Part shown: positions 42,721 through 52,705 of the stretch, in pieces | Layout of the letters: each line of letters begins with the position of its first letter | Numbering within the stretch: the first letter of the stretch is position 1 | Assembly (NCBI GenBank): GCA_951640165.1 | Contig: OX621257.1 | Span: 12,163,201 to 12,227,200 of the forward strand | Length of the DNA stretch: 64,000 nt | Reading direction: 5' to 3' | Source of the DNA: Pseudoips prasinana | Taxonomy: Eukaryota; Arthropoda; Insecta; Lepidoptera; Nolidae | Notes under the pieces: generated by a model | What the model saw: only the letters and a program-made list of their open reading frames with translations | Told to the model about the DNA's origin: nothing | The model's database searches: none | Made by a program: the position numbers and the translations under genes

Positions 42721-45055
42721 AATACTGACTATTCCTTAACTAACTTTTATTAGCTTTAAATAGTGATGCCCACATTATCTACTTATTCCATTGAAGAGGC
42801 GCGGGGATGAGTGGGTCTCCCTATATTTCCAGGCTTGTGAATTAATAGCTATAAGTTGACAACTTCATATCGGACCCTAAGAGCGACCTGAAGAATAAAG
42901 GTGTATATTATATAGGTATCTGACATATTGAGGAAAAGGTAATACGTCACTTACCTACTAAAATAATAGTCATCACTAGCTTGTAAGGTATCTTTTATAT
43001 ACATACCTCTATTTAAACTATATTATATTATACTCCAACTAATGTACCTACATTTTATGCAAATAAAACTATTCTATTCTATTCTACATACATATTTATT
43101 TTTCAACTAATACCTACCTCTACTTTACCTGTCCGACTAGTAATGGACTAACTCCTATGGAATTATAACCTATGAAACCTATTAAAAGTGTAGTAGAGCT
43201 TTGTCTCCCATTTCAGTCATTAGATTATTTGTTTGTAAATAGTTTAAAAAAAAGCCCGATTAACATTTGACTAAGCCTTTGCTCGGCTGTATTAAAATAA
43301 TCTGAAAATAAAGTTTATTTTCTTCTATCATGTTTGCCAAACGACAGATGACTTTAAAAGACGACATCAAACGCTTCACACATTAAGGGCTAACGTTTTA
43401 TTGTACGCAGGAGGTAGCAAGACTGAGTGCCAAACTCCAAGGTTAAGTGGTATTGAGACACAAATTTTATGAAATGTCAATTGGAATTTTGCGGACCTTA
43501 TACACAGGAGGGACTCCAAGTTTTAACTTCCAAACGCAAACTTAGAAAAGACTGCCCAAGATCTTCCAACATTCATACCTTCAATACATCGCGCCAACTG
43601 TACCTACCGTGTGCCCTGGAATAGGATCTTTCAGTAAATGTCAGCCGATTCCTCACTCATTTTTGGAACTAACAAATGTCACCATTCACTGACGGACATC
43701 ATCCCCTTTGATGAGCAAAGGACATATCAAACGGTCTGAGACTAACAAAACTCCAATACAAAAACACCACACTTCTAAAATATATCTTAACACTATCTCT
43801 TGTTTTAAACTATTGAAAAGGTTAAAACAACAGCTATTGTATTTTCCATCAAGTATTATCGTTTTATAAGCAGGAGTTATTACACACTCATTCACTCACT
43901 CAGGGTATTCAAATGTATCGGCATAGTGTCGATAGATTTGTAATGTAAATTTTTGTTTGGCAGTTTCGTGGTCAAAACATCTATTAAATGCTTCACGTTT
44001 TCTTTTTCAATTAACTAAAAAATGGAAAATTTTTGAACAAGGATGCCATTCAAGCTTTTATCTCTGTCTGATGCCTTAAAGAAACTAACGCTTCATGTAT
44101 TAAAATGTCTGACAATTTAAACAAATGTTGGTTGGTATTTATATTGTAATGTTTTTTAGACATCTTTAAAATTAATTGTATAAATTTAAGTGCGGGTGGG
44201 AATCAAACCCACGACCACGGGGCGTGACTTTAATTTATACAATCCATTCCATATTTCTTAACGCATTTAAGACGCTTTTATCGCCATCTTACCGAAACCT
44301 ACACGGCTAATAACGGCTGGAATGCCAATACGTAGATTTGACAATTCCAACGGATGGCGGTTTAAATAATTCATTTTTGAATATTTCTTAATCATAGTTT
44401 TTACTATTTACTATGATTTTATTTATTATTTTTAGCATTTAAACACGCTATAATGAAAACATTTTTTTCAGACATCTATAATGTATGTTACCTACTAATA
44501 TAGCTGTAAGTCCTACTGACATATATGAGTCATAGTTACTTGAATAAATAAATTTTCTATTCTATTCTATTCAAATGAAATATTGTAATCTATTTTGTCG
44601 AATAAGCCTAGGCTCTACTAACACTAAGAAACTGATTATAAACTGATATTTCAATTAGTCGCTTAAATAACAAACACATTAACGTAATTTATTAGATAAA
44701 TATTAAACATAATTAACATAAAATTGTTTTCGTTTTCCTCAAGTGCTTTCGTCGTACTGGTCGACTTATACCTTCTTTCAAAATATAACGGACGATGTTA
44801 TTATCTGTCAATGTTTGAGTTATTAGGTTCTATATATATATAGTTCTATTCTGTGATCGGTACAGCTCTTAACTATTTAATTTTCTTGTGAATAAGTTTA
44901 CCAACATGCAAAATACACAAATAAATAGACACATATAGTATTGAGTGCCAAAAAAATATTGTTCGTATTTCACAGACTTCAATTTATTCAGTTTCTTGAG
45001 TAGCTAGCGCCACTGAGTATTTTTGTATTATTTATATTACACATTTTATATATTA
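42721..45055. other. No supported gene
   Basis: AT-rich spacer. 44190-44225 is a short minus-strand SINE box-B remnant (complement of GGGAATCAAACCCACGACC). Confidence 0.5.
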
Positions 45056-45261
45056 CTAGCTGTGCCCCGCGGTTTTACCCGCGTTAAACTTTATAAAATA
45101 TGGCCTATGTGTTATCCTAACTATAAAAATTAGCGTATGTCCTTTCTCAGGGTCTAGACCATCTGTATACCAAATTTCATTCAAATCCGTTCAGTAGTTT
45201 TGGCGTAAAAGAGTAACAGACAGACAGACAGACAGAGTTACTTTCACATTCATAGTTAGGA
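45056..45261 (-). mobile_element. Short Helitron-like element
   Basis: 206 bp; the minus strand starts TCCTAACTATGAATGTGAAA after an A. It ends with a perfect CGCGG/CCGCG stem (loop GTAAAA) followed 7 nt later by CAGCTAG and T. A GACA microsatellite lies near its start. Confidence 0.75.
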
Positions 45262-45837
45262 TAAAAGTAGATACTGACTGGCTGACTGTTTACGTGATCA
45301 AAACTCGGCTGATGCCGCATAAGATCTTCTAATTGAATATAAGGATGGGCCTTTTTGGTTGAATGTGGTATACGGAATTAAGTTATGCATAAATGGTATG
45401 ATCTGATCTAATGATAGCCATTGGATACAATTTCTGGATACCCATGATTCGTGTATCGAATGAGTGGTCTTACCACACGTCTGACGAGAAGGATCTAATC
45501 ATAGATGAACCTCAGAGGCTGCCCGTAGAACCCGGTGATGGAGTGAAGTAAGTTTAAAGAATTTGGTCTCATTTTATGGTTGGATCTGATGATGTATCTA
45601 CATTGAAAGCTAATGCTGTGACTGCGTAACACGATATAGTTCTTATGATTGTACTAAACATATGAATAGCCGTATAGTTTCCGACCTAGAAAAAATAGTA
45701 GGGCCATCCCATACCATCCCGAGGGTGTTGTAAAAGGTGACTAAGGGGCACATGAGAAAGTCGGACCTTAACTGCGGTCGCCAACTTGCAAGACAAGCGC
45801 GGTGACTTCGGCAATTCCTCCAAATGGCAACGTTATC
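45262..45837. other. No supported gene
   Basis: Mixed-GC repeat-like sequence leading into an RTE tail. Confidence 0.4.
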
Positions 45838-45881
45838 CTGCTGGATATAGGCATCCTTTGAAGGATGCCTATATCCAGCAG
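45838..45881. repeat. Perfect hairpin, 21-bp arms, 2-nt loop
   Basis: The right arm (AAGGATGCCTATATCCAGCA plus G) is the normal start of an RTE tail that continues GTGGACGATATCAGGCTGAT and a GAT repeat. The left arm is its exact inverted copy. Confidence 0.93.
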
Positions 45882-45919
45882 TGGACGATATCAGGCTGAT
45901 GATGATGATGATGGTCACT

Positions 45920-46339
45920 AAATCGCAGACAAAAACATAAATAATATACAAAAACATAATTTTTTTTCGATGTGTAAGCGATCTTGGTAAACATGTCGTT
46001 GACTGTACTTCAACTTAGTCTTGTTGAAGTTTCCAACTTTTACAAACAGCTATACGTACAAATTTCAAAATTATATTAAAACGAAGCATCCTCGTTGTCT
46101 CACTTCCGGCGGAAACGTGTATTCTTACATAATTGAATTTGTTTCAATTAGCGTCGCCACTGCATTGCTCATGATTTGGTCCACTTGTGGCTTATAGTCT
46201 GAAGCGTTATTTTAAATGGTCTGCGAATAAAAACCATATACCAGGAATAGTGGTAATTTTAGTGCTTCCTTGTGCTACGGAGAGGTGTCCTCGAAGGAAT
46301 CACAACCCATGGCAGAGGCCTAATAGGCGGCTTATACTA
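45920..46339. other. Left flank of the R1-clade insertion
   Basis: 45920-46230 is AT-rich. 46270-46339 is GC-richer and probably belongs to the same host repeat as 52374-52705, split by the R1-clade insertion. Confidence 0.4.
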
Positions 46340-46353
46340 GGTACTCTAACACT
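46340..46353 (+). repeat. Target-site duplication, 5' copy
   Basis: GGTACTCTAACACT, identical to 52360-52373. 14 bp is a length known for R1-type insertions. Confidence 0.92.
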
Positions 46354-46669
46354 GGGGCACGTGGTCGGAAAACCTCCTCGTGGTCCGAGGCTTCTGGTCC
46401 CATTCGAATATTTATATTCGGTGGGAACGGAAGTTTTTCGGATTGGTGTGCCCTGGGCATGGGCGCTGGCTTTTTCCTGTGCTTGCATGGGGATAAGCCA
46501 CCGTCCGTGGCGAATATTCCGACATCTCACGCCTCTGTTCCCCCTTCTATTTACTAGAAGGGGAGTATTCAGAGTAGCAAACCCTCACGCCCCAAGCTTA
46601 GCTGCCCAGCGAGGGGTTGTATGACCAGGGGGCAATCTGGTCCAAAGGGTAGCATTTTCATTGTATGAA

Positions 46670-48052
46670 ATGTCGGCTTTGGCAAACATATTACCCCAGG
46701 AGGGTACCAGCTCCGCTGGAGAATCCCTCCCAGGTCCTCATGGATCTGGCAGCCCCACCGTATCTGGGGGGGGCAAACAAAGCCATCTTACCACGAAGGT
46801 CGTGGATGGAGCGCACACGCCCAGTATTGTGCGCTCCACAGAGGATTTGAGGATGAAACTTAGATCCCGTACACAGGATTCATCGGGCACTGTTCCCTGT
46901 GGGTCAGCACCGCCTGGGTCAACACGGCGGGCGCACAGCGCTACCAGAGCAGTGCTAGTACCAAGGGTAGTAATTGCCCGGTCAAATATCTCGCGGCCGG
47001 CTACACCAGGTGTAGAGGAGATGGTGAGTGACAGTTGCGACTCTGACTTGTCGCAGATGTCCCTCACCTCACAACAATCAACTGCGCCGCGTACGCGAAA
47101 GCGACCAACAGGGAGGGGCATGGCTGAACAGGCCGTTCCAAAAAAGAAATCGGTCCACAGTGCAAGTGCGGCAGAGGAGGATGATGAAGACCCGGAACTG
47201 GCAGGGACTCCGTCTAACACTCGGGCTAAACTGAGTCTTCCCAAGCCAGAGGACCTGGAAAAGGAAATGCAGGCGCGCCCAACAGCGGATCTCGGCGCCT
47301 GTATTAAACACCACCTCCTCACGGTGGAAAAAGTGGCGGATAGGTCGGGCCACCTTAAGGGGTCCTTTGTCCGAAGTCTTAGAATAGCAGCGCGAACGGT
47401 ACAGGCTGCTGCGGACGAAGTCACCCAACGCATAAAGGTCGAGGTGAACGTTGAGAGGCTGGAGAATGAGAATGTGATCTTGCGGTCTCAGCTTTCGAGC
47501 CTCTCAGCGCAGGTGACGAAGCTGACGGAAGAACTTAGCCTTCTCCGTCGCCAAGATGACTGTGCCCGGGCGGGCCCCAGTACGGGGTCCGAATCGTCGG
47601 TTGCCCCACTGGTGCCTTCAGCCACACAGTCAGATGAGTTAACTCGTACCGTCATGCTCGCTGTAGGAGGCATGATGGACGCCAAGCTTGCGGCGTTAGA
47701 GGGAAGACTACTCCCCGAGCAGCGTTTGCGCCCGCCACTTGCTGCAGATGGCAAACAGGCTGTAATGCCTTCTCAGGCGCTTTCTAGTCCTCCTTCCGAT
47801 GGAAAATCGACGAGGAAAGGCAAGCAAGCCAAGGAAAAGGGAAAAGGAAAAGGGAAGGGTGGTGGGCATGGACGGGCTCCAGTTATGGAACTACCAGCTG
47901 TGGCTGTGCCTGCCTCTCAAACCAGGAATCCTGCGGCTACACTGACTCGATCATGGGCAGTAGTAGCAAAGAATAAGGCTCCTTCCCAGGCCAAACCTGC
48001 GAGGTCTTCAGCATCTGAGAAGGAAAAGGTAAAGAAAAATAGGTTGCTGTGA
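46670..48052 (+). CDS. ORF1 N-terminal part, gag-like protein
   Basis: 460 aa from the ATG at 46670; the frame is open slightly upstream but without an ATG. A basic, Ser/Pro-rich N-terminus is followed by a heptad-rich segment (about 265-295, ENENVILRSQLSSLSAQVTK) likely to form the trimerising coiled coil of LINE ORF1 proteins. A Lys/Gly-rich run (about 380-400) and SWAVVAKNKA near the end resemble the segment that normally precedes the RNA-binding half. It stops at TGA 48050-48052, before that half. The missing domains continue in the -1 frame, so this is either an ORF1 split by a single-base indel or the first cistron of a split gag. Confidence 0.8.
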   Translation: MSALANILPQEGTSSAGESLPGPHGSGSPTVSGGGKQSHLTTKVVDGAHTPSIVRSTEDLRMKLRSRTQDSSGTVPCGSAPPGSTRRAHSATRAVLVPRVVIARSNISRPATPGVEEMVSDSCDSDLSQMSLTSQQSTAPRTRKRPTGRGMAEQAVPKKKSVHSASAAEEDDEDPELAGTPSNTRAKLSLPKPEDLEKEMQARPTADLGACIKHHLLTVEKVADRSGHLKGSFVRSLRIAARTVQAAADEVTQRIKVEVNVERLENENVILRSQLSSLSAQVTKLTEELSLLRRQDDCARAGPSTGSESSVAPLVPSATQSDELTRTVMLAVGGMMDAKLAALEGRLLPEQRLRPPLAADGKQAVMPSQALSSPPSDGKSTRKGKQAKEKGKGKGKGGGHGRAPVMELPAVAVPASQTRNPAATLTRSWAVVAKNKAPSQAKPARSSASEKEKVKKNRLL

Positions 48053-48054
48053 CG

Positions 48055-48849
48055 ATGTTGGAAGGCTCACCTACAACATATGAGGCGGTGATGACTGCTG
48101 CTAGGCAGCGCATCCGGCTCTCCGAGATCGGCATAGCGAACGTAGGCGTAAAAAGGTCTGCCACTGGTGGGTTAGTGCTGGAGGTCTCCGGCACTGACAG
48201 TGACTCCAAGGCCGACCTTCTTGCGAGCCGAATGCGAGAAGCCCTTACCGATTTTGACGTCCGGATAACGCGGCCGTCGAAAACCGGTGAGGTTCGAATA
48301 CGGGACCTGGATGATTCCATCACGCAAGCAGATATAGCAACTGCAATTGCTGAAGCGGGTGGATGTCCCCCGGGGGACGTGAAGGTAGGCGAAGTTCGTC
48401 GATCGTCCGCTTTTCTGGGGACTGTCTGGGTACGTTGTCCACTGGCGGCGGCCAAGAAGTTGGCCTCCACTAAACGCATTTGTGTAGGGTGGGGGTCATG
48501 TCGAGTTGAGGTGTTGGCAGCCCGACCGATGAGGTGTTACCGATGCTTCGAAGGTGGGCACGTACGCCGTCAGTGCCACAGTGAAGTGGACAGAAGTAGC
48601 CGGTGCTACGCTTGTGGCGAGTCAAGTCACAAGGCGAGCGCTTGCTTAGCGCAGGTTCTTCGTTGTCCTCTGTGTTCGGACCTCGGAAGACCGTCGAACC
48701 ATAGACTGGGGGCCAAAATGTGTGCTCCCCATACAGCTGGGCGTAGGCGTAATCTGCCACCTCCAGCTAATGCCTCTACTAGGGAGGCTGCACCAGGAGC
48801 TGGCAATGGCCCACCGGAGAGGATGGAAACATCACATTCCCAGCCCTAA
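48055..48849 (+). CDS. ORF1 C-terminal part with zinc knuckles
   Basis: 264 aa. The first ATG lies two bases beyond the TGA of the previous frame (TGACGATG). It begins with the conserved RRM-like region of R1 gag (TTYEAVMTAARQRIRLSEIG) and ends with three zinc knuckles: CYRCFEGGHVRRQC, CYACGESSHKASAC and a longer CPLCSDLGRPSNHRLGAKMC. These domains bind element RNA in the RNP. In relatives the two halves form one protein; the frame change here is the break or recoding site. A TAA ends it at 48847. Confidence 0.85.
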   Translation: MLEGSPTTYEAVMTAARQRIRLSEIGIANVGVKRSATGGLVLEVSGTDSDSKADLLASRMREALTDFDVRITRPSKTGEVRIRDLDDSITQADIATAIAEAGGCPPGDVKVGEVRRSSAFLGTVWVRCPLAAAKKLASTKRICVGWGSCRVEVLAARPMRCYRCFEGGHVRRQCHSEVDRSSRCYACGESSHKASACLAQVLRCPLCSDLGRPSNHRLGAKMCAPHTAGRRRNLPPPANASTREAAPGAGNGPPERMETSHSQP

Positions 48850-51800
48850 AAGTACTCCAGGGCAACTTGAATCACTACCGTAACGCGCAGAATCTTTTTC
48901 TGCAAACCGTTGCGGAGTATTCAATTGCCTTAGCAGTGGTGGCAGAGCCTTACGACGTCCCGCATCATCCTCGCTGGTTTGGTTGCGTTAGGAATTCTGT
49001 CGTCATCCACTGGGCTGGAGGAGACGGTGCGCCTCCTTGTTCCCTCCTAGAGCGGGGGCAGGGGTTTGTTGCGGTGGAGTGGGGTCCCCTGGCGGTTGTG
49101 GGCTGCTATGTTTCTCCCAACGTGTCCCTCGCTGAATACGAGATATACCTGGACGGGATAACAAGCTGCATACGATGCAAATGTCTGCCTCGCCCGGTGC
49201 TGGTTCTGGGAGATTTTAATGCCCACTCCAGGGTCTGGGGGAATAACCGGGATGGCCCAAAAGGAGACGTGTTGCAGGACTGGGCGGCTGGACTTGATCT
49301 CCGACTCCTAAATCGGGGGTCAGTGAGCACTTGTGTTCGGTGGCAGGGGGAGTCGGTCGTTGACTTAACATGGGCGACTCCTCCTGTCTTCCACATGGTC
49401 TCGGAATGGCGAGTGGCAGAGGAAATGGTCACATTATCTGACCATCGCCACATTATTTTCAATGTGGCTTTTCGCCCTCCCGTTCACTCCAGCCGATCAG
49501 GGGTTGGCCCACAGTCACGGCGATGGGCGCTTAAACTGATCAACCGCGATCTGTTTATGGCAGCCGCGATGGTCGTGGCATGGTCAGAGAGCTGGGAAGC
49601 CGATGAGGTCTTGCCTGCCCCAGAGTTGGAAGCAACCCGGTTCCGAGACACTATGACCTCGATATGTAACGTCGCGATGCCTCGGGCCAGGTTTTCCAGG
49701 CGTCGTTCGGTGTACTGGTGGTCGGCGGACATTGCCCAGTTGCGTGAGGTTTGTCTGCAGTCCCGACGCCGGTATACACGCACTCGACGTAGACGGCGAG
49801 CTACAGCGGAAGAGACGGCTGAAGCATACGAAGCCTATCGGGCGGCGACAAAAGCACTCCAAACTGCCATCACGAGTGCAAAGTCAAGGTCCTGGAGTGA
49901 ACTCCTTGTGGGGCTAGACAGGGATCCATGGGGGCGACCTTATAAAGTTGTAATGAAGAAACTTCGTCCGTGGGTCCCCCCATTGACGGAAACCCTGGAC
50001 CCGAACTTCTTGAGGAGAGTTGTCGAAACACTTTTCCCGACGGTCCGGGACAGTCACTCGGGGCCTTTGACTCTGCCGGATTGGTCCGATGAGTTGGGGG
50101 TGACGGAGGGGGAGTTGGATCGAGCTATTGGCCGCCTGAAGGCTAAAAATACCGCTCCAGGACCAGATGGTATTCCCGGTCGAGCGTGGGTGTGGGCTTT
50201 AGCCGTTCTGGGGGACCGCCTCAGACGGCTGTACAACAGCTGCCTGCGTTTTGGTGTATTCCCCAAAGACTGGAAAGAGGCTGGACTGGTCCTCATAAAG
50301 AAGGACGGCAGGACTGCAGATTCTCCTTCTGCATACCGTCCTATATGCCTGCTCGACGAGGCTTCTAAGCTATTCGAAAGAATAGTTGCAGAACGCCTAA
50401 ACGTGCACCTGTCGCGAGTTGGTCCAAACCTCTCTGAAATGCAGTTTGGCTTCCGTCAGCAGCGATCAACAGTCGATGCGATCCTTCGCGTTCGCTCGCT
50501 GTCGGAGCAGGTAGTATCGCAGGGTGGGGTTGCATTGGCGATAAGCCTTGATATAGTCAATGCCTTTAACTCTCTGCCCTGGGCTGCAATAAGGGAGGCA
50601 CTTGTACATCACGGTGTGCCTCCTTACCTGAGAGGTATCATCGCGGCGTACCTGTGTGACAGGCGCATTCGTTTCGTGGGCAGGGATGGCCACGTCAACT
50701 ACAGGGAGATAGGATGTGGTGTTCCACAGGGATCGGTTCTTGGCCCGCTCCTGTGGAACCTTGCATACGATGTGGTTTTGCGTGTCGAACTCCCCGCTGG
50801 TGTCAACGTTATCTGCTATGCAGACGACACATTAGTATTAACCACGGGGGACACCTTTGAGGGGACCATCCGGCTTGCCGAGACCGGGTTGGCAAGAGTT
50901 GTGGCCGGAATCTCTGCGATTGGTCTGCAGATAGCGCCCCATAAGACCGAGGCGATATGGCTACATAAATTACCTCGAGGTAGGGAACCACCAAGCGCAT
51001 CGGTTCGGGTTGATAGCGTACAGGTCCAGGTGGGTCGGAATATGAAATACCTCGGCCTCACCTTGGACAGTCGCTGGAATTTTGGGGACCATTTTGACAG
51101 CCTGACTCCCCGAATTGAGAGGGTGGTGGGTGCTCTGCACGAATTGCTTCCCAATCTTGGGGGACCCCGAGAGGAGGTTCGCCGCCTCTATGCTGGGGTT
51201 GTTCGATCGATGGCGCTTTACGGGGCGCCTGTGTGGTCACACAGGTTATCGGGCGTCCGTCGCTGCAGATCTAAATTCAATAGTCTGCAGCGCAAAGTGG
51301 CCATCAGTATCGCTAGAGCATACCGCACTGTTTCGTTTGAGGCGGCAACTGTCCTGGCGCGGTTTCCCCCCTTAGACATTCTAGCAGATATGGACGCGAA
51401 GGTCTACGACCGAATACGCGTCCTTCGTCAGAGTGGCGAAAACACACCTTCAGGGGCGTTTGAAGTGGTCCGCCGACAAGAGCGGCGATGGGCCCTTGAA
51501 CAGTGGCGCGAGCGGCTGCAGGGGCCACATTATGCACGCAAACGTGTCGTGGAAGCCATCTTGCCGTGCTTCGAGGCCTGGCTGGCGAGAAGTGAGCGCA
51601 TCACCTACCGCCTTACGCAGGTCTTCACCGGGCACGGCTGCTTTGGTGAATATCTGAGTAGGATTGGACGAGAGGCCACGGCCAATTGCCACCATTGCGG
51701 GGGTGACCGCGATACCGCTCAGCACACGCTAGAAGATTGCCCTGCTTGGCAATCCGAGCGGCGGGTCTTAGTTAGCCGGATCGGCGAGGACCTATCTCTG

Positions 51801-51977
51801 CCGGCAGTGGTGTCGGCCATGGTGGCGGAGACGTCGGCTTGGAGGGCCGTTTCCTCTTTCTGCGAGACTGTGTTAGTCCAGAAGGAGGCAGCTGAGCGAG
51901 ATCGAGAGAGGGCCGATCCCGCTCGGAGACGAAGGCGCCGAGGAGGTACTCGCCTCGGTGTCCCGCCCGGCACATAG
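48783..51977 (+). CDS. ORF2: APE endonuclease and reverse transcriptase
   Basis: Open from 48783 to TAG 51977 and intact throughout. The protein domain starts around LQGNLNHYRNAQN (48855). Numbering from the TTG at 48867 gives 1036 aa. Endonuclease: EPYD (27-30), LGDFNAHSRVWG (114-125) and SDHRHIIF (191-198), all catalytic positions present. RT: PGPDGIPG (about 430), YRPICLLDEASKLFER, QFGFRQQRST, the block A Asp in LDIVNAFNS, GVPQGSVLGP, and the active site CYADD (about 650). The C-terminal CCHC is CHHCGGDRDTAQHTLEDC (about 940-957). No ATG lies in this frame before about codon 177, inside the endonuclease, so translation must depend on ORF1 (reinitiation or -1 frameshift over the 67-nt overlap). 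Confidence 0.92.
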   Translation, partial: GGCTRSWQWPTGEDGNITFPALKVLQGNLNHYRNAQNLFLQTVAEYSIALAVVAEPYDVPHHPRWFGCVRNSVVIHWAGGDGAPPCSLLERGQGFVAVEWGPLAVVGCYVSPNVSLAEYEIYLDGITSCIRCKCLPRPVLVLGDFNAHSRVWGNNRDGPKGDVLQDWAAGLDLRLLNRGSVSTCVRWQGESVVDLTWATPPVFHMVSEWRVAEEMVTLSDHRHIIFNVAFRPPVHSSRSGVGPQSRRWALKLINRDLFMAAAMVVAWSESWEADEVLPAPELEATRFRDTMTSICNVAMPRARFSRRRSVYWWSADIAQLREVCLQSRRRYTRTRRRRRATAEETAEAYEAYRAATKALQTAITSAKSRSWSELLVGLDRDPWGRPYKVVMKKLRPWVPPLTETLDPNFLRRVVETLFPTVRDSHSGPLTLPDWSDELGVTEGELDRAIGRLKAKNTAPGPDGIPGRAWVWALAVLGDRLRRLYNSCLRFGVFPKDWKEAGLVLIKKDGRTADSPSAYRPICLLDEASKLFERIVAERLNVHLSRVGPNLSEMQFGFRQQRSTVDAILRVRSLSEQVVSQGGVALAISLDIVNAFNSLPWAAIREALVHHGVPPYLRGIIAAYLCDRRIRFVGRDGHVNYREIGCGVPQGSVLGPLLWNLAYDVVLRVELPAGVNVICYADDTLVLTTGDTFEGTIRLAETGLARVVAGISAIGLQIAPHKTEAIWLHKLPRGREPPSASVRVDSVQVQVGRNMKYLGLTLDSRWNFGDHFDSLTPRIERVVGALHELLPNLGGPREEVRRLYAGVVRSMALYGAPVWSHRLSGVRRCRSKFNSLQRKVAISIARAYRTVSFEAATVLARFPPLDILADMDAKVYDRIRVLRQSGENTPSGAFEVVRRQERRWALEQWRERLQGPHYARKRVVEAILPCFEAWLARSERITYRLTQVFTGHGCFGEYLSRIGREATANCHHCGGDRDTAQHTLEDCPAWQSERRVLVSRIGEDLSLPAVVSAMVAETSAWRAVSSFCETVLVQKEAAERDRERADPARRRRRRGGTRLGVPPGT

Positions 51978-52338
51978 ACTGGGCTTCGTGCCTTGCCCCC
52001 CTCTCTGTTATCCTACAGACTAAGAGGGGGGCCCCCGGGGTCGTGGGTGTATGAAGTGGGGACTTTATGCATTCATCAAGCGACCCCCGGGAAGACGACA
52101 GTGCGTGGTGGTCACGCACTGTCGGATACTGTGAGAGGTTTTGGAGGGAACAATGAAGTTCCCTCCCGGGACGAGCTTCGGCAAAGCACGGAGGGATCCC
52201 GGTGCGTTCCACTGGAGATCCCGGAATCCCTCCATTGTGTGCTGAGGGTGGCCACCGTGGGGTTTTAGCTGGTATGAGTCCGGCATGCCCCTCCGTCCTC
52301 CCCAGGTCGGAGGAAGTCCATGAGGATTTCCCCACGTT
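51978..52338 (+). other. R1-clade element 3' UTR
   Basis: 361 bp, GC-rich and structured. A perfect stem GACAGTGCGTG/CACGCACTGTC with 5-nt loop lies at 52097-52123, and GGAGGGATCCCGG faces TCCCGGAATCCCTCC at about 52191-52234. RTs of this clade recognise 3' UTR RNA, so these stems are candidates for that role. Confidence 0.7.
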
Positions 52339-52373
52339 AAAAAAAAAAAAAAAAAAAAAGGTACTCTAACACT
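52339..52373 (+). other. Poly(A) tail and 3' target-site duplication
   Basis: 21 A residues (52339-52359), then GGTACTCTAACACT (52360-52373), the second copy of the 14-bp duplication. Confidence 0.92.
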
Positions 52374-52705
52374 AGGCTTAACAGTGGCAGTGTTAAGCCA
52401 TGTGTTAGAGTCTGGGAGCCTGGGATTTGGAGGAGAGGAACTCCACTCGTCTTGTACAAGCGGTCCCGGGAAAAGGTAACCTGCTGTAGCTCAGGTTGCC
52501 TAAACACGCTTGTGCGTGCTGGGGAGAGGGGGAGGCATTCATGCCCACTCCCCAGGTGAGAGTTTGGCAGAGTCTGCAGTGCACGGCGGGGTACTGGTCT
52601 TATCGTTAATGAGTACCCAGAGCAATGGGTAACGGGAGCCCTACCCCGTCGCCTCCCCAAGCGACGGACATTGCGATATGAGCATTACCACCACGTAAAA
52701 AAAAT
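52374..52705 (+). repeat. Tail of an older retroelement that received the R1 insertion
   Basis: GC-rich, without a long frame, ending CATTACCACCACGTAAAAAA and a short A run at about 52696. That resembles the 3' UTR and tail of another non-LTR element. It begins inside a hairpin: 52364-52410 pairs CTCTAACAC/GTGTTAGAG and GGCTTAACA/TGTTAAGCC. Confidence 0.55.

Larger units (their letters stand above)
46354..52359 (+). mobile_element. R1-clade non-LTR retrotransposon, full length
   Basis: 6006 bp from GGGGCACGTGGTCGG to a 21-A tail, bracketed by a perfect 14-bp target duplication. Contents: 5' UTR (46354-46669), a gag-like ORF1 in two staggered parts (46670-48052 and 48055-48849), an APE endonuclease/reverse transcriptase ORF2 (48783-51977) and a 3' UTR with stem-loops. 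The whole element is much richer in GC than the surrounding DNA. The clade call rests on three CCHC knuckles in ORF1, the ORF2 order and the C-terminal CCHC; the exact family is not determined. Perfect duplication and tail indicate a recent insertion. Confidence 0.9.

Noticed and set aside
46187..46624. 145-codon plus frame spanning the 5' junction of the R1-clade element
   Set aside because: It crosses the target duplication and 5' UTR, so it joins unrelated sequences.
46738..47433. Long minus-strand frame opposite the R1 ORF1
   Set aside because: Shadow of a GC-rich coding strand; no motif of its own.
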